From Candidatus Avimicrobium faecavium (GTDB lineage: Bacteria > Bacillota > Clostridia > Oscillospirales > Ruminococcaceae): a DNA stretch of 11,761 bases. The notes beneath the pieces were generated by a model, which had not been told where the DNA came from, made no database searches, and saw only the letters and a list, made by a program, of their open reading frames with translations. The translations under genes were made by a program, and so were the position numbers. The stretch is from assembly GCA_904419105.1 (NCBI GenBank), contig CAJFQR010000040.1:1-11761 (forward strand), given 5' to 3'. Shown piece after piece: positions 1 to 4,998 of this stretch. Each line of letters begins with the position of its first letter. Position 1 is the stretch's first letter.

Positions 1-933
1 TACATTCTGCAGATGAATCCATATGTGGTGGTGGTCGGCGGCGTCAACATCGACATTGCCGGGATCCCGTTCCAGCCGCTGGTTCCCAGGGATTCCAATC
101 CCGGGCTGGTGCGGATGTCTCTCGGCGGCGTCGGGCGCAACATCGCCCACAATCTGTCGCTGCTTGGGGTGGAGGTCAAGTTCATCACCGCCTTCGGGGA
201 GGACCTGCACGCCGGGGAGATCCAGCACAGCTGCCGGGAGCTGGGCATCGACATCACCCACAGCCGAAGCGTGCCCGGTGCTGCCACCTCCACCTATATG
301 TTCATCACCGATGCAGCCGGGGATATGCAGCTTGCGGTGTCGGATATGGAGATCTACTCCTATCTTACGCCGGAGTATCTGGCCGGCAAGCTCGAGGTGA
401 TCAACAACGCGAGCATCTGCATTCTCGATACCAATATCCCGGCGGAGAGCATCCGCTTCCTCTGTGAGAATGCCACCGTGCCCATCTTCGCCGACCCGGT
501 CTCCACCGCCAAGGCGGAAAAGCTGCTCCCGGTGCTGGGCAGGATCCACACCCTCAAGCCGAATATGCTCGAGGCCTCGCTGCTCTCCGGAATCGAGGTC
601 ACCGATGAGCGCTCCGCCCGCCGGGCGGTGGATGTGCTGCTCCAGAAGGGGGTTCAGCAGGTATTCCTGTCGATGGGATCGGACGGGGTCCTCTACGGAA
701 GCAGCCGGGGCAAGCGCCGCCTGTCCAACTACCCGGCTCGGATCCGCAACACCACCGGCGCCGGGGACAGCTTTATGGCCGCTCTGGCCCTGGCCTATCT
801 CAATGAGTTCTCCACCGAAAAAGCCGCCCGCTGCGGGCTGGCCGCCGCGGCCATCTGCATCGAAGGGGAGAACACCATCAACGAAAAACTGTCCAAACAG
901 GCTGTTCTGCAGCTGATCCAGGACAACGACTGA
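1..933 (+). CDS. psuK: Pseudouridine kinase, PfkB family (5'-truncated by window edge)
   Basis: Phosphorylates pseudouridine to pseudouridine 5'-phosphate in the cytoplasm, the first step of pseudouridine breakdown. Counting from the ATG at 13, the protein shows the ribokinase/PfkB N-terminal motif GGVGRNIAHN (about residues 38-47), a TLKPN motif near the middle, and the C-terminal NTTGAGDS (246-253), whose D252 is the expected catalytic base. The overall pattern resembles E. coli PsuK (YeiC) and its paralogue YeiI. The ATG at 13 has no Shine-Dalgarno sequence. The frame is open back to base 1 and encodes Y-I-L-Q directly before Met. In YeiI-type kinases the same spacing joins an N-terminal winged-helix domain to the kinase, so the true start is probably left of the window. 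The next gene, psuG, supports the substrate. Another PfkB nucleoside substrate is possible but less likely. Confidence 0.9.
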   Translation, partial: YILQMNPYVVVVGGVNIDIAGIPFQPLVPRDSNPGLVRMSLGGVGRNIAHNLSLLGVEVKFITAFGEDLHAGEIQHSCRELGIDITHSRSVPGAATSTYMFITDAAGDMQLAVSDMEIYSYLTPEYLAGKLEVINNASICILDTNIPAESIRFLCENATVPIFADPVSTAKAEKLLPVLGRIHTLKPNMLEASLLSGIEVTDERSARRAVDVLLQKGVQQVFLSMGSDGVLYGSSRGKRRLSNYPARIRNTTGAGDSFMAALALAYLNEFSTEKAARCGLAAAAICIEGENTINEKLSKQAVLQLIQDND

Positions 934-950
934 CCAATGGAGGAACCATT

Positions 951-1871
951 ATGAAGGATTTGGAAAAGTATCTCGTCGTCTCGCCGGAAGTCAGAGAGGC
1001 CGTCGCCGCCGGCAAGCCGGTGGTCGCCCTGGAATCCACCATCATCTCCCACGGTATGCCCTATCCGAAGAATGTGGAAACCGCCCTCACCGTGGAGAAG
1101 ATCATCCGGGACTGCGGCGCCGTGCCGGCCACCATAGCCGTCATCGGCGGCAAGCTGTCTGTGGGCATCACCCCGGAGCAGATCGACTATCTTGGCCGCA
1201 GGGGTCTGGCGGTGACCAAGGTCAGCCGCCGGGATCTTCCGGTCATCTGCGCCAGAGGGGAGGACGGCGCCACCACCGTGGCCGCCACGATGATCCTCGC
1301 CGATATGGCCGGGATCCGGATCTTCGCCACCGGCGGCATCGGCGGCGTACACCGGGGCGCCACCCAGACCATGGACATCTCTGCCGATCTGGAGGAGCTC
1401 TCCAATACCTCGGTGATGGTGGTCTGCGCCGGTGCTAAGGCCATCCTCGACCTCGGCCTCACACTGGAGTACCTGGAGACCAAGGGTGTGCCGGTGATCG
1501 GCTATCAGACCGAGGAGCTCCCGGCCTTCTACACCAGAAAGAGCGGCCTCAAGGTGGATTACCGCATGGATACCCCGGCGGAGATCGCCGCTGCCTTCCG
1601 TGCCAAGCTGGAGATGGGCCTCAAGGGCAGTATGCTGGTCACCAACCCGATCCCCGAGGAGTATTCGATGGACCACGATGCCATCTACAGGGTCATCGAT
1701 GAGGCCATCGCCAAGGCCGATGAGCTCGGTATCCACGGCAAGGCCATCACCCCTTACCTGCTCGATGAGATCCAGAAGCTCACCGGCGGTGAGAGTCTGG
1801 AGGCCAACATCCAGCTGGTCTACAACAATGCCCGCCTGGCTTCTGCCATCGCCTCCGAGCTGGTCAGGTAA
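951..1871 (+). CDS. psuG: Pseudouridine-5'-phosphate glycosidase
   Basis: Cleaves the C-C glycosidic bond of pseudouridine 5'-phosphate to uracil and ribose 5-phosphate, the second step after psuK. The 306-residue length matches the family (E. coli PsuG is about 312). Visible family motifs are VALESTIISHGMPYPKN (from residue 25), GLAVTKVSRRDLP, FATGGIGGVHRGA and CAGAKAILDLG. E28, K90 and K163 have exactly the spacing of the E. coli active-site residues E31, K93 and K166 (62 and 73 residues apart). The start ATG follows GGAGG (939-943) by 7 bp. The gene begins 17 bp after the psuK stop, so the two are surely co-transcribed. A hairpin terminator lies 23 bp past its stop. No pseudouridine transporter gene is seen in the window. 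Confidence 0.97.
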   Translation: MKDLEKYLVVSPEVREAVAAGKPVVALESTIISHGMPYPKNVETALTVEKIIRDCGAVPATIAVIGGKLSVGITPEQIDYLGRRGLAVTKVSRRDLPVICARGEDGATTVAATMILADMAGIRIFATGGIGGVHRGATQTMDISADLEELSNTSVMVVCAGAKAILDLGLTLEYLETKGVPVIGYQTEELPAFYTRKSGLKVDYRMDTPAEIAAAFRAKLEMGLKGSMLVTNPIPEEYSMDHDAIYRVIDEAIAKADELGIHGKAITPYLLDEIQKLTGGESLEANIQLVYNNARLASAIASELVR

Positions 1872-1894
1872 ACGGCAATATCACAAAAGAAAAG

Positions 1895-1923
1895 AGGAGC
1901 CTCCGGTACCCGCCGAGGCTCCT
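1895..1923. terminator. Bidirectional terminator between psuG and rnhA
   Basis: A perfect 9-bp stem, AGGAGCCTC (1895-1903) with GAGGCTCCT (1915-1923), encloses an 11-nt loop. Read on the minus strand, the hairpin is followed by a T-rich run (complement of 1881-1894, TCTTTTCTTTTG-like), 11 bp past the rnhA stop: a good intrinsic terminator for rnhA. On the plus strand the tail is only GTTTCTG, so it is a weaker terminator for psuG. The position between two convergent genes fits a shared terminator. Confidence 0.8.
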
Positions 1924-1934
1924 GTTTCTGTGGG

Positions 1935-2381
1935 TCAGTTTTTCTGTTTGTGTGCCTCGCTCTGGGCCACCGCCAGCCGGTCGCAGCGCTCGTTTTCCGG
2001 GTGGCCGTTGTGGCCGCGCACCCACACGATCTCGACCTTGTGCCGGGCCATCTCCTGGAGCAGCGCCTCCCAGAGGTCCGGGTTTAAGGCGGGTTTGCCG
2101 TCGGATTTCTTCCATCCGCGCTTTTTCCAGCCGTAGACCCAGCCCTTGCTCACCCCGTCGCAGAAATACTTGGAGTCGCTGTACACGGTGACGGCGCAGG
2201 GCTCCTTGAGCGCCCGGAGCCCTTCGATCACAGCGGTGAGCTCCATGCGGTTGTTGGTGGTCTCAGCCGCACCGCCGGAGAGCTCCTTTTCATGGCCGTT
2301 GTACCGCAGGATGGCCCCCCAGCCGCCGGGGCCGGGGTTGCCGGAGCAGGCTCCGTCGGTGAATAGCTCGATCTGTTTCAT
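1935..2381 (-). CDS. rnhA: Ribonuclease HI
   Basis: Degrades the RNA strand of RNA:DNA hybrids (R-loops, primer remnants) in the cytoplasm. The 148-residue protein starts MKQIELFTDGACSGNPGPGG. All active-site residues are present at E. coli-like positions: D9, E47 (in NNRMEL), D69 (in YSDS), H124 (in VRGHNGH) and D134 (in ERCDRLA). The basic, Trp-rich handle region (WVYGWKKRGWKK, about 81-92) is present, so this is the standard cellular type. The reading frame is open upstream to 2789, but the ATG at 2381 is chosen because family homology begins there, an AAAGGCGG Shine-Dalgarno-like stretch precedes it, and a promoter ends about 20 bp upstream. The gene is convergent with psuG and divergent from rnjA. 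Confidence 0.96.
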   Translation of the reverse strand: MKQIELFTDGACSGNPGPGGWGAILRYNGHEKELSGGAAETTNNRMELTAVIEGLRALKEPCAVTVYSDSKYFCDGVSKGWVYGWKKRGWKKSDGKPALNPDLWEALLQEMARHKVEIVWVRGHNGHPENERCDRLAVAQSEAHKQKN

Positions 2382-2408
2382 CTTCTCGCCGCCTTTCTGT
2401 CTTTCAGC

Positions 2409-2437
2409 AGTATACCATTCTGCCGCCGCCGGTGCAA
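2409..2437 (-). promoter_or_regulatory. Predicted sigma-A promoter of rnhA
   Basis: On the minus strand, TATACT (complement of 2409-2414) is preceded by TGG, giving an extended -10. TTGCAC (complement of 2432-2437) stands 17 bp upstream as a modest -35 (only TTG matches). The implied start is near 2403, giving an rnhA leader of about 22 nt that contains the Shine-Dalgarno site. Confidence 0.65.
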
Positions 2438-2511
2438 GTGCCGGTGTGATCCGCCTCTTATCCGGGCATACTGGAGCTATCAGGCTCTTTTTGCCGCTTT
2501 GCATCGGGTTA

Positions 2512-2540
2512 TTGACAGAGTTGCATAAAATGGATACAAT
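2512..2540 (+). promoter_or_regulatory. Strong sigma-A promoter upstream of rnjA
   Basis: A perfect -35 TTGACA (2512-2517) and a -10 TACAAT (2535-2540, 5 of 6) are separated by exactly 17 bp. The predicted transcription start is near 2547, which leaves a leader of about 220 nt before rnjA. This is one of the two best promoter matches in the window. It faces away from the rnhA promoter, whose -35 lies about 75 bp to the left. Confidence 0.8.
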
Positions 2541-2567
2541 ATTTTTGTAGAGAAGTTCGTGACAGTT

Positions 2568-2620
2568 CGCCGATGGGCAGCGCCGGAGCGGAGATTTGCA
2601 GCGCTTGCCGGACATCGGCG
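2568..2620 (+). promoter_or_regulatory. Long stem-loop in rnjA leader (or a small RNA)
   Basis: About 20 nt after the predicted transcription start, CGCCGATG (2568-2575) pairs with CATCGGCG (2613-2620), GGCA (2576-2579) with TGCC (2606-2609), and GCGC (2580-2583) with GCGC (2601-2604). That gives 16 base pairs, with a 3-nt GGA bulge, a single T bulge and a 17-nt loop. I do not recognise it as a known riboswitch, T-box, 6S RNA or SRP RNA. It may be a regulatory leader of rnjA or part of a separate short RNA ending at the hairpin at 2634-2661. The pairing is seen in the sequence; the function is unknown. Confidence 0.5.
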
Positions 2621-2633
2621 GCGAGGATCCGCC

Positions 2634-2661
2634 CGGGAGGCCGGTGAGCCTTCCCGTTTTT
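2634..2661 (+). terminator. Terminator-like hairpin within rnjA leader
   Basis: CGGGA (2634-2638) pairs with TCCCG (2652-2656) and GGC (2639-2641) with GCC (2648-2650), leaving one bulged T and a 6-nt loop. Five Ts follow directly (2657-2661). This resembles an intrinsic terminator sitting about 105 bp before the rnjA start. If it works, transcripts from the promoter at 2512-2540 would end as an RNA of about 115 nt unless antitermination occurs. Confidence 0.45.
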
Positions 2662-2692
2662 GGTGCGGAAAATCGCTTTTGTGTGGACCGAA

Positions 2693-2720
2693 GGCCTGAT
2701 CCGACCCGGCAGGCCGTTTT
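2693..2720 (+). terminator. Second, weaker terminator-like hairpin in rnjA leader
   Basis: GGCCTG (2693-2698) pairs perfectly with CAGGCC (2710-2715) around an 11-nt loop and is followed by GTTTT. The short T run makes true termination doubtful. It may simply be leader structure. Confidence 0.3.
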
Positions 2721-2731
2721 CCGAATATTGC

Positions 2732-2743
2732 AAATTATAATTT
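2732..2743 (+). promoter_or_regulatory. A/T palindrome with perfect -10 box just before rnjA
   Basis: AAATTATAATTT is a perfect 12-bp palindrome and contains TATAAT (2736-2741). It lies in a short AT-rich patch (about 2722-2752) in otherwise GC-rich DNA. No convincing -35 box stands 16-18 bp upstream. A start near 2748 would give rnjA a very short leader that bypasses the structured region. It could be a second promoter or an operator; support is weak. Confidence 0.35.
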
Positions 2744-2767
2744 TACTATCAGAATGGAGGAATTTGG

Positions 2768-4825
2768 GTGTCAGAGGAGAAAACAACAAAGATCACCCAG
2801 GACGGCGAGTCCACGAAGGACCAGCCGAAGCGGCGGACCCACCGCCGCAAGACCGCAAAGCCGGCGGAGGAGATCGTATCCACGCCGCAGCCCAGCCGCA
2901 GCCGCAAAAAGAGCCTGGACGAGGCCATTGCCGCTGTGTTCGACGCCACCGCCTCCTCGCTGCCGGAGATGCCGGCCGAGGAGGAGAAGGGCGCTGAGAA
3001 AAAGCCTGCCCGCCGCAGAGGCGGCAGCCGCGGGGAGAAAAAGCCCCGCACCCAGCCGGCCAGGGAGCCGGTGCCCCAGACGGCTGAACCCGCTCCCGCC
3101 GCCCCACAGCAGAAAAAGTCCTCCCGTTCCCGGCGGGGGCGTTCCGGGCAGTCCAATGCGGATCCGAGCGCCCGGGTGCGCATCATCCCGCTCGGAGGCC
3201 TGCATGAGATCGGCAAGAATATGACCGTCTACGAGAGCGGGGACGATATGTTCATCGTCGACTGCGGTCTGGCCTTCCCGGATGACGATATGTTCGGCGT
3301 TGATGTGGTCATTCCGGACTTCACCTTCGTCGAGAAGAACAAGGACAAGATCCGGGGCATCGTCATCACCCATGGCCACGAGGACCATATCGGCGGTCTG
3401 GCCTATCTGCTCAAGACGGTGAATATGCCGGTCTACGCCACCCGGCTGACGCTGGCTCTCATCGAGGGCAAGCTCAAGGAGCACGGCCTTCTCGGCAGGG
3501 TCAAGCTCATCGAGAAACACCCCGGCGACCACATCAGGCTCGGCAGCATCGATGTGGAGCTCATCGCCGTCAACCACTCGATTCCAGATGCCTGCGCGCT
3601 GGCCATCACCACCAAGGCGGGCATCATCATCCAGACCGGTGACTTCAAGGTGGATTACACCCCGGTGGCCGGCCCGGTCATCGATCTGGCCCGGTTCGGC
3701 CAGCTGGGGCAGCAGGGCGTGCTGGCGCTGCTCTCCGATTCCACCAATGCCGAGCGCCCCGGTGCCACCAAGAGCGAGCGGGTGGTCGGGGATACGCTGG
3801 ACACCCTCTTTAAGAAGGCGGAGGACCGGCGCATCATCATCGCCACCTTCTCGTCCAATGTCCACCGCCTCCAGCAGATCGCCGACTGCTGTGTCAAGCA
3901 CGGGCGTAAGCTGGCCGTCTCCGGGCGCAGCATGGTGACGATGGTGGAGCGGGCTACCGAGCTCGGCTACCTCAAGGTGCCGGACGGCCTGCTGGTGGAT
4001 CAGGACCTGATCCACCGTTTCCCGGACAACAAGCTGGTGATCGCCACCACCGGCAGCCAGGGCGAGCCGATGAGCGCCCTGACCCGTATGGCGATGAATG
4101 ACCACCGTAAGATCTCTGTCACACCGAACGACTACATCATCCTCTCGGCGTCGGCGATCCCCGGCAACGAGGAGAGCATCACCCGGGTTATCAACGCGCT
4201 GATGCAGCAGGGCGCCGAGGTGGTCTACGAAAAGACCTACGACCTGCACACCTCCGGCCACGCCTCTCAGGATGAGCTCAAGCTCATGTTTGCCCTCACC
4301 AAGCCGAAGTTCTTCATGCCGGTGCACGGTGAATACAAGCATCTGAAAAAGCACTGCGATCTGGCCCAGAAGATGGGCGTGCCCAAGGAGAATATGGTCA
4401 TCGGTGAGATCGGCCGGGTGGTGGAGCTCACCCCCGATTCCATCGCCCTTGGCGGCACCGTGCCCTCCGGTCAGGTGATGGTGGACGGTCTCGGCGTCGG
4501 CGATGTGGGCAGCATCGTGCTCCGTGACCGCAAGCATCTGGCGGAGGACGGCCTCATCATCGTCGTCGTGGCCATCGATTCGGCCACCGGCGAGGTGGTC
4601 TCCGGGCCGGACATCGTCTCCCGCGGCTTTGTCTATGTGCGGGAGGCGGAGGATATGATGAGTGACGCCCGGCGGGTCTGCCTGCGGGCCATCGCCAAGG
4701 CCTCCGAGCGGGACAGTCAGGACTGGAGCAGCCTCAAGACCGCCATCAAGGACCAGCTGGGCCAGTTCGTCTGGGGCCGTACCAAGCGCAGCCCGATGAT
4801 CCTGCCCATCATCCAGGAGATCTGA
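2768..4825 (+). CDS. rnj: Ribonuclease J with basic N-terminal extension
   Basis: Metallo-beta-lactamase/beta-CASP RNase with 5'-3' exonuclease and endonuclease activity, central to mRNA decay and RNA maturation in Firmicutes. The start is GTG at 2768, 7 bp after GGAGG (2756-2760). Residues 1-136 form a Lys/Arg/Pro/Ala-rich, probably disordered extension. The conserved core starts at about V137 (VRIIPLGGLHEIGKN). Metal-site motifs are HGHEDH (H202, H204, D206, H207), H270 in NHSIPD, D292 in TGDFK, and the beta-CASP/C-terminal histidines H494 and H498 (HTSGHA) and H520 (PVHGEYKHL). Total length is 685 residues against about 555 usual; the excess is entirely the N-terminal extension. Whether it is the J1 or J2 type cannot be told, so the symbol is generic. 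It is followed by a terminator overlapping its stop. Confidence 0.95.
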   Translation: MSEEKTTKITQDGESTKDQPKRRTHRRKTAKPAEEIVSTPQPSRSRKKSLDEAIAAVFDATASSLPEMPAEEEKGAEKKPARRRGGSRGEKKPRTQPAREPVPQTAEPAPAAPQQKKSSRSRRGRSGQSNADPSARVRIIPLGGLHEIGKNMTVYESGDDMFIVDCGLAFPDDDMFGVDVVIPDFTFVEKNKDKIRGIVITHGHEDHIGGLAYLLKTVNMPVYATRLTLALIEGKLKEHGLLGRVKLIEKHPGDHIRLGSIDVELIAVNHSIPDACALAITTKAGIIIQTGDFKVDYTPVAGPVIDLARFGQLGQQGVLALLSDSTNAERPGATKSERVVGDTLDTLFKKAEDRRIIIATFSSNVHRLQQIADCCVKHGRKLAVSGRSMVTMVERATELGYLKVPDGLLVDQDLIHRFPDNKLVIATTGSQGEPMSALTRMAMNDHRKISVTPNDYIILSASAIPGNEESITRVINALMQQGAEVVYEKTYDLHTSGHASQDELKLMFALTKPKFFMPVHGEYKHLKKHCDLAQKMGVPKENMVIGEIGRVVELTPDSIALGGTVPSGQVMVDGLGVGDVGSIVLRDRKHLAEDGLIIVVVAIDSATGEVVSGPDIVSRGFVYVREAEDMMSDARRVCLRAIAKASERDSQDWSSLKTAIKDQLGQFVWGRTKRSPMILPIIQEI

Positions 4826-4845
4826 GCGCTCCGCGCTGATTTTTT
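4825..4845 (+). terminator. Intrinsic terminator of rnj
   Basis: AGCGC (4825-4829) pairs with GCGCT (4833-4837) around a TCC loop and is followed after GA by six Ts (4840-4845). The stem begins on the last base of the TGA stop. The stem is short but GC-rich. It separates rnj from the gdpP operon. Confidence 0.7.
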
Positions 4846-4849
4846 GAAG

Positions 4850-4903
4850 TTATACCACGCCTGTGTCTTTTCCCTTTTACAAAAGGCCCTGGGTGTGGTA
4901 TAA
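4850..4903. repeat. Inverted repeat overlapping gdpP promoter
   Basis: TTATACCACGCC (4850-4861) and GGTGTGGTATAA (4892-4903) are complementary over 12 positions: nine perfect pairs at the outer end, one G-T mismatch, then two more pairs. The right arm contains the extended -10 of the gdpP promoter. A 30-bp spacer contains the -35. It could be an operator or looping site, or an RNA hairpin in read-through transcripts from rnj. Confidence 0.6.
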
Positions 4904-4904
4904 T
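4876..4904 (+). promoter_or_regulatory. Sigma-A promoter of the gdpP-ftsH operon
   Basis: -35 TTTACA (4876-4881, 5 of 6) and a perfect -10 TATAAT (4899-4904) lie 17 bp apart, and a TGG extended -10 motif precedes the -10. The predicted start is near 4911, about 88 nt before the gdpP GTG. Confidence 0.85.
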
Positions 4905-4950
4905 CATTTCCAGAATTTTTGAGCGGGGAGGAGGGGCTTCTCCCTGCAGA

Positions 4951-4981
4951 GACAGCAGTCCGGCGGCGTCCCGCCGCTGTC
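4951..4981 (+). promoter_or_regulatory. Leader hairpin directly before gdpP ribosome-binding site
   Basis: GACAGC (4951-4956) pairs with GCTGTC (4976-4981), and GGCGG (4962-4966) with CCGCC (4971-4975), with a 4-nt CGTC loop and a 5-nt bulge (AGTCC) on the 5' side. The AAAGGA Shine-Dalgarno sequence (4984-4989) begins 2 nt after the stem. This GC-rich 11-bp stem could affect translation or mRNA stability of gdpP. No known riboswitch class is recognised. Confidence 0.45.
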
Positions 4982-4998
4982 AGAAAGGACGATGGAAG

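Noticed and set aside
2428..2446. Direct repeat GCCGGTG twice, 12 bp apart, over the rnhA -35
   Set aside because: Seven-base GC-rich repeats are expected by chance in this composition. There are only two copies and no link to a regulator is visible.
2474..2492. GAGC/GCTC hairpin followed by five Ts, plus strand, in the rnhA-rnj gap
   Set aside because: The stem is only 4 bp and there is no plus-strand gene upstream to terminate before the rnj promoter. The T run is probably chance.
2547..2767. Known structured RNA in the rnj leader (6S RNA, SRP RNA, tmRNA, RNase P RNA, T-box)
   Set aside because: I looked for the GGTCAGGTCCGGAAGGAAGCAGC-like SRP core motifs, the T-box sequence and other signatures by eye and found none. 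The candidate is kept only as an unclassified leader or small RNA.
2382..2789. Upstream extension of the rnhA frame (136 extra codons)
   Set aside because: RNase HI homology starts exactly at Met 2381 with a ribosome-binding site and a promoter about 20-55 bp upstream. The extension overlaps the divergent rnj promoter and start and has no domain.
2771..4537. Long minus-strand reading frame (588 codons) opposite rnj
   Set aside because: It lies fully antisense to a gene with intact RNase J motifs. Its His/Asp/Gly/Val-rich composition is the usual mirror of GC-rich codons, and it has no recognisable domain.
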